Source: Halalkalibacter sp. APA_J-10(15) (lineage in GTDB: Bacteria; Bacillota; Bacilli; Bacillales; Bacillaceae_D). Taken from it: a DNA stretch of 64,000 bases. Shown here piece by piece: positions 34,797 through 43,739 of this stretch; the first letter of the stretch is position 1, and each line of letters begins with the position of its first letter. The stretch is taken from contig NZ_JALKEV010000001.1 in assembly GCF_023017105.1 (NCBI RefSeq), forward strand, positions 372,001 to 436,000, in the 5' to 3' direction. The notes beneath the pieces were generated by a model. It searched no databases. It saw only the letters and a program-made list of their open reading frames with translations, and had not been told where the DNA came from. Made by a program: the position numbers and the translations under genes.

Positions 34797-35974
34797 AAAA
34801 GATTTTGACGGTCAACACATGGCTGTTAATGGCGATGACAAGCTCGATTGAGGTCATGAAAGGGCTCCTGCCTGCTTTTTTGCAGGATGCTCTTTCCTTA
34901 TCAGCATCCGAAGTAGGTGCCTTGTTTTCAATGAGCTTCTTTGCGCTCGTGTTGTCCAATGCGTTAGGAGGAGTAATTCTTCGTTTTGTGACGGTTCGTT
35001 TTCTCTACCTTACGAGCTTACTTGTGTTTGCTTCAGCCTGCTTATTGTTGGCGATATTCCTAACGGAGCCAACAGCCTGGTACAGTCTACTGTTTATAAT
35101 CGGTTTTTCGAATGGATTCGGGAGCTTGCTAGCGAATGTGTTAACCCCAGCGCTTTATCCATTGAAATCAGGTAAGATGTTAAGCATCGTGCATTTCTTC
35201 TTTGGGATAGGGACGATGACGGCCCCGTACTTTTTTCTCTTGTTTTTTAATGGTATCCATTATGAATGGCAATGGGTGTTAATCAGCTTTGCGGTGATTG
35301 CTCTTGTGTTGGTTTTTTCTGTATGGATGACGGGTTGGCCGATTGAGCGACAAAAGGGTCCATCTAAGCGGAATGTGCTACAGCGTGAATGGAAGGTGAT
35401 CGGAGCAGTTGGGTTTGCTTTGTTATTTTTCTTTTATATGGGCTCTGAAATTGTCTTTACGGTATGGTTAGTGGCTATTTTCAGAGAGGCGTATCAGCTT
35501 CCTGTTCAAACCGCATCGATTCTTTTCTCGATTATATTTGCGTTATACACATTTACGAGGCTGTTTGGTGCGGGTATGATTGAACGGATCGGAGCGCATC
35601 GACTTATTAGATGGAGTGCGGTGCTTTCTTTAGTAACGATTGTATGTGCGTTTTTAGGGATGGGGACGTGGGGGATGACTTTTTTCTTTCTATTTGGTAT
35701 GACAATAGCGGTTATTTTTCCAGCGATGACATCGATTGCTGTGCGTTATTTTGGAGCTGATGCAAGTAGGATGATGGGCTATTTATTTGCTTGTGGGTTT
35801 TTAGGAGGTTCCTTCTCTTCTTGGTTATTCGGCTTCATGTTAGATAGGATCACCATCGAGGTTGCCTTTACCGTCTTACTATTCTTCTTTACGTTATTTA
35901 CGATCAGTGTGCTTGGCGGATTACAAGAAAAGGGAGAGACATATGAAACTAAGAACATATCTAGAACACAATAA
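34790..35974 (+). CDS. Major facilitator superfamily transporter
   Basis: This 394-residue protein has about twelve membrane helices and a central cytoplasmic loop near residue 190 (WPIERQKGPSKRN). The start is a TTG that overlaps the end of the binding-protein gene by 7 bp; the upstream Shine-Dalgarno is weak, so coupling is likely. Its last residues overlap the start of the GlpP-like gene. It may export a dephosphorylated product or take up a related compound. No substrate-specific motif is recognised. Confidence 0.85.
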   Translation: MVKKILTVNTWLLMAMTSSIEVMKGLLPAFLQDALSLSASEVGALFSMSFFALVLSNALGGVILRFVTVRFLYLTSLLVFASACLLLAIFLTEPTAWYSLLFIIGFSNGFGSLLANVLTPALYPLKSGKMLSIVHFFFGIGTMTAPYFFLLFFNGIHYEWQWVLISFAVIALVLVFSVWMTGWPIERQKGPSKRNVLQREWKVIGAVGFALLFFFYMGSEIVFTVWLVAIFREAYQLPVQTASILFSIIFALYTFTRLFGAGMIERIGAHRLIRWSAVLSLVTIVCAFLGMGTWGMTFFFLFGMTIAVIFPAMTSIAVRYFGADASRMMGYLFACGFLGGSFSSWLFGFMLDRITIEVAFTVLLFFFTLFTISVLGGLQEKGETYETKNISRTQ

Positions 35975-36503
35975 GGTTATTGCGTCTGTTCGATCTTTTG
36001 AGGAGCTACACAAGCTGAAGGAAACGGCTGTAACAACCGTTTTTCTCGTACGATCTAGCTTGAAAAATATTGAGGAATTTGCTTCTTATTGTGAGAAGGA
36101 ATCCATCGATTTATTTATCTATTTTGATATGATTAAGGGGTTTTCCCAAGAGAAGGAAGCCGTTGCTCATTTGTTGAAGCTTTGCCCTAATGTCAAAGGG
36201 ATCGTTTCAAATAAGGCTCATATTATTAGGGAAGCAATGGGTCAAGGGATATTTGGCATATTCACGATCTTTTTATTAGATAGCTATGGATTAAAGCAAG
36301 GGATTAAAGTGATTGAAGGCGTTGACCCTGATGGGATTAATGTTGCACCAGGGATTTTGTACCGCTCTATTGAGAATCTATCAAAGCAATTTAATATTCC
36401 AGTCATATCTAGTGGACTCATCGAAACAAAAGAGGATATGGAGCGTTTGTTTACGGCAGGAGCCACAGCGCTGTCGACAAGTAAATGGGAGCTTTGGCTA
36501 TGA
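35943..36503 (+). CDS. glpP: GlpP-like glycerol-3-phosphate-responsive antiterminator
   Basis: The 186-residue protein begins MKLRTYLEHNKVIASVRSFEEL and has the GlpP family features: FDMIKGFSQEKEAVAHLLK, GIVSNKAHIIREA, PGILYRSIENLSKQFNIPVISSGLIETKEDMERLFTAGATALSTS-type half barrel. The frame opens at 35862, but GGGAGAGAC and homology place the start at 35943, overlapping the MFS gene by 32 bp. GlpP binds glycerol 3-phosphate and leader RNA to prevent termination. A large terminator-like hairpin lies in the leader of this operon, so self-regulation is plausible. Confidence 0.88.
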   Translation: MKLRTYLEHNKVIASVRSFEELHKLKETAVTTVFLVRSSLKNIEEFASYCEKESIDLFIYFDMIKGFSQEKEAVAHLLKLCPNVKGIVSNKAHIIREAMGQGIFGIFTIFLLDSYGLKQGIKVIEGVDPDGINVAPGILYRSIENLSKQFNIPVISSGLIETKEDMERLFTAGATALSTSKWELWL

Positions 36504-37963
36504 GAGTGAAGATTGGTGTGTTATGTACCTCTGATACACATGGCTTGTTTGATGGTAGCGTTTCAGTTGATGAGTTAAAATCGGAGTTTAACAGAATCAA
36601 GGATACAGAAGACTGTGATGGGTGGGTGACCATTGATAACGGTGACACGCTGCAGGGGAGCCCAAGCCTACATTATTATGCGCTGAATGCGAAAAAGGAT
36701 CATCCTTTTCCTTTGTATATGAAAGAGCTAGATTATGATAGTTTTGTTCCAGGTAATCATGATTTTGACTATGGTAAGCTCTTTTTTGAATCGATGAACA
36801 AGAAGTCTCCTGTCCCGTTTGTATGTGCTAATATCATGAAAGAAGAAGGAAAGGTTGATTGGTTACATCCTTATGTGATAAAGGAGATTAATGGAGTGAA
36901 GGTCGCTGTCATTGGAGTTACACTGAGCGTTTCTTTGGAAGATCCACTTTTCAAAAAAGAAGGCTGGTTGATAGCGGATGAATGGATCGTGGTTAAGCGA
37001 TTGCTCGCTCACCTAAAGGAATCGATCCAACCTGGTCTTATCATAGTTAGCTATCACGGTGGGCTGGACGATCAAGTAGGAGAGCGGAATGTAGGAGAAC
37101 AGCTCAGTCAGTTAAATGAGATTGATTTATTAATTACAGGGCATCAACATCAACTTATTAATGACGATCAAGGTGATGGGCCGATTGTGATTCAAACGGG
37201 TAAATGTGGTGAGAAGGTTGGCTGTGTCACCTTTGATTTTGTGAAGCAAGGGAATCAATATATAAAATCTGCCTATCGTTCTAAATTAATAGAAATAAAT
37301 CATGCTCAAATAGAGGAACAAGAAGAAGTGAGTGAATGGTTTAATCGTCCTCTTTTTAAGCATCACTTGCAAAAGCAAAAGCTATCACGTTTGCAAATGG
37401 AGGAAACGTGCGTGTCAAGGTGGGTACATGAGGCTATTAGTCATGAAGCTGGTGGTGATGTAACGCTTTTTTCATTGTCTGCACAAGAGCTAGAAATCCC
37501 TTCACGTTCGATTGATCGGAGGACCTTATTTGAGCTGTATCCATATCCTGATCGACTCTACTATTATTCGTTATGTGGAGAAGAAATCAAGCAACTATTA
37601 GAGATTAGTGCAAGTATGTATGATCCAACACTTGAAATGTCTGGATCATGGCTTACTCCTCATTCTCTCTATTATCAATTTGCGATCGTTGGAGGAGCTG
37701 ATTATGAGATCAATGTTTCGAAGTCAGAAGGAGAGCGTGTGACATTGGGGCTATCCCCTATGAACAACTATACGGTTGCTGTGACGTCTTTTCTCGTTCA
37801 CCGCGCGACAAAATACCATCCCTTCTTTGTAAAAAGGAAGCCTGTATATAAGGTCGATGTAGTCATTCCGGCATTGCTAGAAAGCTATGCTCGCAAAAAG
37901 ATGACACTACAGTCAGTAACGAAACCAAAATGGAAGGTCGTTAAAGATGCCACAAATGATTAA
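36500..37963 (+). CDS. 5'-nucleotidase/UshA-family metallophosphoesterase, cytoplasmic
   Basis: The 487-residue protein has the two-domain 5'-nucleotidase layout. The N-terminal metallophosphoesterase domain shows CTSDTHG, DNGDTLQG, PGNHDFDYG, VSYHGG and TGHQHQ, all metal ligands present. A C-terminal substrate-binding domain covers about 310-470. There is no signal peptide, unlike UshA, so the substrate must be hydrolysed inside the cell. The ATG at 36500 overlaps the GlpP-like stop (ATGA). It probably removes phosphate from an imported ester; a nucleotide is not required. Confidence 0.88.
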   Translation: MRVKIGVLCTSDTHGLFDGSVSVDELKSEFNRIKDTEDCDGWVTIDNGDTLQGSPSLHYYALNAKKDHPFPLYMKELDYDSFVPGNHDFDYGKLFFESMNKKSPVPFVCANIMKEEGKVDWLHPYVIKEINGVKVAVIGVTLSVSLEDPLFKKEGWLIADEWIVVKRLLAHLKESIQPGLIIVSYHGGLDDQVGERNVGEQLSQLNEIDLLITGHQHQLINDDQGDGPIVIQTGKCGEKVGCVTFDFVKQGNQYIKSAYRSKLIEINHAQIEEQEEVSEWFNRPLFKHHLQKQKLSRLQMEETCVSRWVHEAISHEAGGDVTLFSLSAQELEIPSRSIDRRTLFELYPYPDRLYYYSLCGEEIKQLLEISASMYDPTLEMSGSWLTPHSLYYQFAIVGGADYEINVSKSEGERVTLGLSPMNNYTVAVTSFLVHRATKYHPFFVKRKPVYKVDVVIPALLESYARKKMTLQSVTKPKWKVVKDATND

Positions 37964-38741
37964 GCTTGCTGTGTTCGACTTAGACGGTACACTGTTAAAT
38001 CAGCATAAACAGTTATCGCCAAGAACAAAGCGGATAGTAAACCAATTATTAGATCAACGCTGCTTGCTAGCTGTTGCAACATCAAGACCACCTTGGTTAG
38101 TAGCGCCAATTGATCCTATCTTTCGTCGTTTTTCCATTATGATTTATTATAATGGTGGGAAAATCGTTGACCAAAGGAAACAAGAGGAAATCAATACCTA
38201 TTTAGATCGAGTATCAGTGAAGCAATTTTTGTTAACTTGTCAACAAAGGCTTCCACTTCAAGTTGTAGTTATTGAAAGCAAGCAAGGAACGTACGCGACA
38301 ATGGACATCCCTGATGAATATAAGGAAGGTTTATTCATAACAGAGGGAGCGTATCCAATCATCAATGACCTCGAGGGAGTCGATTGCTATAAATTATTAT
38401 TACCAACCTCTCGTAAGTGTGATCTCCAAGAGCTTCAGGAGCCCTTTCGTCATGTATTTGATTTCACCTATACGCAAAGTGGAATGCTGCTTGAAGTGAT
38501 CCCTAAAGGAATCAACAAAGGAGATGCGATCATGAAGGTGATTGCAGAAGAGGGGATTTCTCCATCAGACGTGATCGTTTTCGGTGATGATTATAATGAT
38601 GTTGAGATGCTAAGTATGTTCGATTGCTCTTATGCGATGGAAAATGGGATCGAGGAGGCAAAGGAAGCTGCTACATATATGGCTGGTCATCATGCGGAGG
38701 ACGGTGTAGCGAAGGTGTTGGAGCGATTGGGAGCGAAGTAA
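37947..38741 (+). CDS. HAD superfamily phosphatase (Cof type)
   Basis: The 264-residue protein has motif I VFDLDGTLL (two aspartates), motif II ATSRP, a Cof-type cap domain (about 85-190) and motif IV FGDDYNDVEML. These enzymes dephosphorylate small sugar phosphates and cofactors. It overlaps the phosphoesterase gene by 17 bp and is the last gene of the operon. ATG 37947 or 37956 could serve as start. The pairing of two phosphatases with a GlpP homologue suggests stepwise dephosphorylation. Confidence 0.9.
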   Translation: MPQMIKLAVFDLDGTLLNQHKQLSPRTKRIVNQLLDQRCLLAVATSRPPWLVAPIDPIFRRFSIMIYYNGGKIVDQRKQEEINTYLDRVSVKQFLLTCQQRLPLQVVVIESKQGTYATMDIPDEYKEGLFITEGAYPIINDLEGVDCYKLLLPTSRKCDLQELQEPFRHVFDFTYTQSGMLLEVIPKGINKGDAIMKVIAEEGISPSDVIVFGDDYNDVEMLSMFDCSYAMENGIEEAKEAATYMAGHHAEDGVAKVLERLGAK

Positions 38742-38850
38742 TGAACGGAATTAATTAAAAAGGCCTTCATGAATTACAAAAAGCTCCTGCATTCATAGAT
38801 TTATCAGAGAGGCGCCAAAAGCAATCTATAAATAAAAGAAGCATAATGAA

Positions 38851-38889
38851 AGGCCAGTGAAAAAGTACAATTGTATTTTTCAGTGGCCT
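38851..38889. terminator. Bidirectional terminator between convergent operons
   Basis: AGGCCA-G-TGAAAAA and TTTTTCA-G-TGGCCT pair around an 11-nt segment, with a single G-G mismatch. The symmetric A and T tracts allow termination from both sides, between the HAD gene and the minus-strand TRAP operon. Confidence 0.8.
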
Positions 38890-38913
38890 CCATAAATGTT
38901 TACTAGTCGTTTG

Positions 38914-40215
38914 TTAGTCCATTAATAAATTCGGTAAGAATGTAACGATTTCAGGAATGAAAATGATGAGTAGAATGGCAAAAAGGTAGATAAACACAAA
39001 CATTAAAATGTGTCTCATCATTTTCAACACATTCGTTCCGGCCACTTTTGCTGCTAGTAAACTGGATAGCCCATATGGTGGGGTTACAGTACCTAAGCGG
39101 ATGGCCATAACGGTTACAATGCCGGCAACGACAGGGTCGATTTGAAGCCCTTGCATGACAGGTAGTAACAAAGGAACGAAAATGAGCATAGCTGAATTTG
39201 GTTCCATGAACGTACCTAAGAAAACATATAGTAAGGTCAATAATAGTAAGAAAAGCAGCGGATTAAAGTTATTCTCTAATAAAAAGTTAATTAAAGGCTG
39301 CATGGCTTGGTAATAGGTGAGGACCCACGAGAGCAAGGCTGCAGCTGCAATAAGGATGTAAATGGTTGCAGAATCAATGACGGCTTTCCATGTGACCTTC
39401 ATATATTCACCGAAGTTACGTTCCTTTCTGAAAAAGAAAGCGACGATAAATACATAGACAACGGCAATACTTGCTGCTTCTGTTGCAGTGAAAACACCTG
39501 ACATAATACCAACAATGACAATGAGAAATAGACTTAAAGGGAACACGCTTTTTCTAAGAGCAACGACTTTAGAAAGTTGCTCATCCTCTTTAAGACCGAG
39601 CTCCTTATTATCAATTGAACCAATATCATTTTTGGAAGCGTAGAAGTAAGCATAGACCATTTGTGTGAGTCCAATTAAGATACCAGGAACAATTCCTGCG
39701 ATAAAAAGGGCGGCGACAGATGTTTGTGCCAATGCTCCGTAAACAATTAATAAGATACTTGGTGGAATAATCGATCCAATTGTAGAGGAAGCGGCTGTGA
39801 CCGTCGCAGCAAATTCTCTACTGTATCCTGCCTTGATCATCGCAGGAATTAGAATTCGGCCAAGTGACGCCACGTCAGCTACAGAAGAACCTGAAATAGC
39901 CCCAAAGAAAATACTCGTTACGATGTTCATATGAGCTAAGCTGCCTTTGAATTTCCCGACTAATGCTTTTGAAATATAAATTAAATCATCTGTTACTTTA
40001 GTGAGATTCATTAAGGCGCCACAAAAAATGAACAGTGGAATGGCCAGTAGTGTGAAGCTTGAGAATGATTCAATCATGACTGAGCTAATTTGTGTGAAGC
40101 TAATTAATGGTTCAAAGATAATAGGGATGGATGCAGCAATGATAATACTAAAAGCGACAGGAACCCCTAATAACAAGCAAATAAAGAATATTAAAATAAT
40201 CGTCAAAAGAATCAT
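38914..40215 (-). CDS. dctM: TRAP transporter large permease (DctM type)
   Basis: The 433-residue polytopic protein has the DctM signatures FTLLAIPLFIFCGALMNL, the GSSVADVASLGR loop, ASSTIGSIIPPSILLIVYG and the C-terminal TPPYGLSSLLAAKV. It is the last gene of the minus-strand acid-sugar operon and overlaps the DctQ gene by 4 bp. It differs clearly from the DctM at 27018-28286, so the two TRAP systems are not recent duplicates. Confidence 0.93.
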   Translation of the reverse strand: MILLTIILIFFICLLLGVPVAFSIIIAASIPIIFEPLISFTQISSVMIESFSSFTLLAIPLFIFCGALMNLTKVTDDLIYISKALVGKFKGSLAHMNIVTSIFFGAISGSSVADVASLGRILIPAMIKAGYSREFAATVTAASSTIGSIIPPSILLIVYGALAQTSVAALFIAGIVPGILIGLTQMVYAYFYASKNDIGSIDNKELGLKEDEQLSKVVALRKSVFPLSLFLIVIVGIMSGVFTATEAASIAVVYVFIVAFFFRKERNFGEYMKVTWKAVIDSATIYILIAAAALLSWVLTYYQAMQPLINFLLENNFNPLLFLLLLTLLYVFLGTFMEPNSAMLIFVPLLLPVMQGLQIDPVVAGIVTVMAIRLGTVTPPYGLSSLLAAKVAGTNVLKMMRHILMFVFIYLFAILLIIFIPEIVTFLPNLLMD

Positions 40216-40709
40216 TGCTTTTTCACCTCTTTTCTCTTAAATAGGTCTTTGAGGTTGGCAAGGTGAAAATACAGCATGAAAATCGAGCCGACTAAAAAGG
40301 CTGAATAGTAATAGATTAACGATGGAGGCGATGATAAGAAGCGAATAGATACTAGTTCTGTTCGCATCAAGCCTGATCTGAATGCAGCTATGCCGACAAG
40401 GATTAAGATGACGATTCCGATTAAAGTTAAAACATAGACGATGATGTTTTTAATTCTTATTTTATTTTCACTCATATAATCCGAGAGAATATCGATTTCT
40501 AAATGTAGTTTTTCTTTGACTGCTAAGGCCGATCCCATAAACACAAGCCACATAACTGAAAACTTTCTAACTACTTCAATTTCGGGTATGGAATAAGAAA
40601 AGACATATCTGGCAATCACTCCTGTAAAGAGAGAGAGTGCTAATGTAATAAGCATGACAATACTTATAGCGCCTGCTACTTTCGTAATGATAGAGCTCAG
40701 TTTCTTCAT
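40212..40709 (-). CDS. dctQ: TRAP transporter small permease (DctQ type)
   Basis: The 165-residue protein has four membrane helices with the DctQ-like segment SIPEIEVVRKFSVMWLVF in place of the usual W-EE-AR motif. The frame extends to a GTG at 40718, but AAGGAGG lies too close to it, so the ATG at 40709 is chosen. It joins the DctM protein encoded directly downstream. Confidence 0.88.
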   Translation of the reverse strand: MKKLSSIITKVAGAISIVMLITLALSLFTGVIARYVFSYSIPEIEVVRKFSVMWLVFMGSALAVKEKLHLEIDILSDYMSENKIRIKNIIVYVLTLIGIVILILVGIAAFRSGLMRTELVSIRFLSSPPSLIYYYSAFLVGSIFMLYFHLANLKDLFKRKEVKKQ

Positions 40710-40783
40710 GACCTCCACACCTCCTTAAAAGAGAAGAATAATGGTAGCTGGAACTACAAACAAAAGTAGCTCCAGCTTAATAA

Positions 40784-41842
40784 TTAATTGAAAATATCGT
40801 TAATGATGTCAACGATACCGAATTCTTCGGCTAAATCATTCATTTGGATTCTAGAGATTTCGATCAACTCTTCACGATCTGGATCTGTGAACGTGACTCC
40901 AAATTCCTCCTCTAATGTGAGTGCATCTTCATCTGCTTGTTCAAAGGCTTTGGCGATATACTGAGGTTGAACCACTTCGGCAGCGCGTTGTATAGCCTCC
41001 TTATGCTCATCACTTAACGCTTCATAACGATCATTATTCATGACGATAAACCCTAATGTTAAGTTGTGTTGTGTTCTAGCAACATAATCGCCTACTTCAC
41101 CAAACCGTTGCTCAATCATCGCATCGAGGCTGTTCTGAGAGCCTTCTGCTACACCTGTTTGTAGGGCAGAATATACTTCGTTAAAATCAATAGTGGTCGG
41201 GTTAGCACCTAGATTTCTCCACCATGTCATTTCTGCAGCGCTTCCGCCACTTCGCATCGCTCGCCCTTCTAAGTCAGCGGCCGATTCGATTGGGAATGTG
41301 CTAATAATGTTTCGTTCCAAACCACCTGCATACATGACGGTCTTTAGCCCAGGATTTTCAACTAATAAGTCTTCAAAGTAGGCAAGACTTCCTGGAGTAT
41401 TGACAATTGATTCATAATGCTCTTGATCTTCAAAAAGGTAATTGGTACTTAATATATCAAAGACGGGGTTCTGTTCAGCAAACCAACCAGTATCTGAATA
41501 GATCATGTCAATATCACCTGTTATGACAGATTGGTAAAGGCTAGATGCATTTCCAACTGTCCCGCCAGTATGAACGGTAAAGGTAATTTCTCCATTACTT
41601 TGCTCTTCAATTTCTTCAGAAAATGCAATCAATGTTTGTGCCAATAAAGCATCCTGTGGGTTGATTGTGGCAGCGACTAATTCGACTGTTTCGCCTGATG
41701 CGGAAGCTTCTGTATCATGATCATCTGAACGATCGTTTGTAGCGCTTTCATTTGAATTATCACCACAAGCGACGATGATTAAAGAAATGAGACCGAAAGT
41801 GACAGCTAACATAATATGTTTGACATTTAACCCTTTTTTCAT
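40784..41842 (-). CDS. dctP: TRAP transporter substrate-binding lipoprotein (DctP type)
   Basis: The 352-residue lipoprotein (IVAC, Cys26) has a long acidic linker followed by the DctP fold: ELVAATINPQDALLAQTLIAF, AADLEGRAMRSGGSAAEMTWWRNLGANPTTIDFNEVYSALQTGVAEGSQNS-type core with the substrate arginine. It binds the organic acid imported by this TRAP system. The start follows GGAGGGG. Gene order DctP-DctQ-DctM is standard. Confidence 0.92.
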   Translation of the reverse strand: MKKGLNVKHIMLAVTFGLISLIIVACGDNSNESATNDRSDDHDTEASASGETVELVAATINPQDALLAQTLIAFSEEIEEQSNGEITFTVHTGGTVGNASSLYQSVITGDIDMIYSDTGWFAEQNPVFDILSTNYLFEDQEHYESIVNTPGSLAYFEDLLVENPGLKTVMYAGGLERNIISTFPIESAADLEGRAMRSGGSAAEMTWWRNLGANPTTIDFNEVYSALQTGVAEGSQNSLDAMIEQRFGEVGDYVARTQHNLTLGFIVMNNDRYEALSDEHKEAIQRAAEVVQPQYIAKAFEQADEDALTLEEEFGVTFTDPDREELIEISRIQMNDLAEEFGIVDIINDIFN

Positions 41843-41867
41843 TGTAAATCCCCTCCAAATGGTTGAA

Positions 41868-42956
41868 TTAAATTAGATCTTCTTCAGATAGAACAACATG
41901 CTTAATGTATTGACGTAAATAAGTGAATGTCACATGAATGTCTCCGTTGTGGTCTTGCTTGATCGAAGGGTAGGAGAATTCAGGCTTGTGCTCTAACTCT
42001 TTACTATCTACAATCGAATGCACTGGCCCCCATGTTTGCCCATCGTCTTTGGAAATAGCAATAGATAATGGGTTACGAATCACTCCCCAAATCGCTTCAG
42101 ATTGATTAGTAGCAGAAACACCAACCTTGTCCATGTCACTTGGGTCAAACCAAGGAGGACGGTTTTCTTCTGGTGGACTCTGCTCTGCATTGATGTTGTT
42201 GAAAACGAGAGCCAGTCGTCCGCTATTTAATTTCACAGCCTGGATAGACGCATTATTATTTGGTAAGTGAATCGGAACTGGTCGACTCCAGCTACGACCG
42301 AAATCTTCCGAAACCGTTCGATAAATTGCATCGGCTTTTCGACTGCGGAATAGTCCAACAAGTCGCTGTCCTTCGGTAGGGACGATAGATAAGTGAACGA
42401 GTCCAACACTACCTTCAATTTTGTGTTCAGTCCATGTTGCACCTGAATCCTTTGAAATCATCACAACACTGAAATCATTATTCAAGAACCCATCCGTCGA
42501 TTTGAGGCAATAATAAGCAGGAAGGACCATTTCACCGCTCTCTGAAATAATTGGAGGGTGCCTAACGAACGTCCCACTTGTATTAAATAACGATTTTATG
42601 CTGCTCCATGTTTGGCCATCATCGGTAGATGTCGAATAACGAACTACAGAGGAGTCTTGATGGACAGCATATTGTGCCGTGTATATTAACCAAAGCTCAC
42701 CATTAGGGTTTCTAAAAAGAATCGGGTTTTGTTCAGAGCGTGTTGGATCGTCGGAAACGACAATTGGCTTACTCCATTGTTTTTCTTGTTGTGAAAAACG
42801 TGAAACCATTACTGAAATATCCGCTCTCCCTTCTCTTGATCCCCCAAACCATGCACATAACAAGTCATTGTTTTCTAATACCATCAAATTGGATGCATGA
42901 TTATGAGGATATAATGTTGGGAGATTGTACTCTTCTTTAACAAGGTGACTGAGCAT
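41868..42956 (-). CDS. Sialidase-like BNR-repeat protein (COG4692 type)
   Basis: The 362-residue protein has four Asp-box (BNR) motifs, STDDGQTW, SKDSGATW, SEDFGRSW and SKDDGQTW, on a six-bladed propeller frame. The N-terminal part has LCAWFGGSREGRADISVMVSR and EQNPILF. There is no signal peptide, so it acts in the cytoplasm on an imported compound. Similar proteins are called predicted neuraminidases, but proven sialidases usually have a distinct FRIP and tyrosine nucleophile, and I do not see a clear FRIP. It may be a lyase or hydrolase for an oligo- or uronic-type sugar. Confidence 0.75.
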   Translation of the reverse strand: MLSHLVKEEYNLPTLYPHNHASNLMVLENNDLLCAWFGGSREGRADISVMVSRFSQQEKQWSKPIVVSDDPTRSEQNPILFRNPNGELWLIYTAQYAVHQDSSVVRYSTSTDDGQTWSSIKSLFNTSGTFVRHPPIISESGEMVLPAYYCLKSTDGFLNNDFSVVMISKDSGATWTEHKIEGSVGLVHLSIVPTEGQRLVGLFRSRKADAIYRTVSEDFGRSWSRPVPIHLPNNNASIQAVKLNSGRLALVFNNINAEQSPPEENRPPWFDPSDMDKVGVSATNQSEAIWGVIRNPLSIAISKDDGQTWGPVHSIVDSKELEHKPEFSYPSIKQDHNGDIHVTFTYLRQYIKHVVLSEEDLI

Positions 42957-42981
42957 TCTTCTTCCTCCTTATCGTCCTAGT

Positions 42982-43725
42982 TTAATTGATATAAGTACCA
43001 CCGTTAATATTGATCGTTTCGCCAGTTATAAAGCTTGATAAATCTGATGCAAGAAATAGAGAAGCCCCAGCAACATCACTAGCTTTCCCTAGTCGTTTGA
43101 GAGGGACATTTGCTAGTACTTTATCTCGGTAGTCGCTTGTCCATTGACCAACCATATCGGTTTCAATTGGACCTGGTGACAACCCATTAACGGTAATGTT
43201 ATATGGAGCCATTTCTAAGGCGAGATGTTTTGTCAAATAATCAACAGCTGCCTTTGAAGCACCGTATGATGGGGAAGCATTTCTATGGCCAGATTTAGCT
43301 GTAGATGAGCTGATGTTAATGATTTTCCCTGCTCCTTTTTTGATCATGTGAGGAAGCACGGCCTTCGAGAAATACAAATTACCGTTTAAATTAATGTCAA
43401 TTGTTCTCTTCCACTCCTCAATGTCCATGTCTAACGTGCTAGATCGAGCATTCACTCCAGCATTATTAACGAGGACATCGATGTGTGAATATCGATGGAT
43501 CGCCTCTTCCACGATTAACTTAGCGGTTTTGGGGTTGGATACGTCTCCTGCTATTGAAATGCAGGATGCTGTATGTTGTATTGCTTCTCTCTCTACGTCT
43601 TCTAATAGGTCTTTATTTGTACCGTTTAGGACAAGGTTGGCGCCATGTGAAGCGAAAGTAAGGGCGATTTCCTTGCCAATTCCTCTGCTGGCGCCAGTAA
43701 TAATCACGGTTTTATTTGCTAACAT
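42982..43725 (-). CDS. Short-chain dehydrogenase/reductase
   Basis: The 247-residue SDR has TGASRGIGKEIA for cofactor binding, LVNNAGVNAR, a catalytic Ser in NISSSTAKSGH and YGASK with the Tyr/Lys pair. The tail FITGETININGGTYIN is typical of FabG-like proteins. In this catabolic operon it probably oxidises or reduces a sugar acid or alcohol with NAD(P). It should not be taken as a fatty-acid FabG. Confidence 0.9.
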   Translation of the reverse strand: MLANKTVIITGASRGIGKEIALTFASHGANLVLNGTNKDLLEDVEREAIQHTASCISIAGDVSNPKTAKLIVEEAIHRYSHIDVLVNNAGVNARSSTLDMDIEEWKRTIDINLNGNLYFSKAVLPHMIKKGAGKIINISSSTAKSGHRNASPSYGASKAAVDYLTKHLALEMAPYNITVNGLSPGPIETDMVGQWTSDYRDKVLANVPLKRLGKASDVAGASLFLASDLSSFITGETININGGTYIN

Positions 43726-43739
43726 GACATCACAACCTT

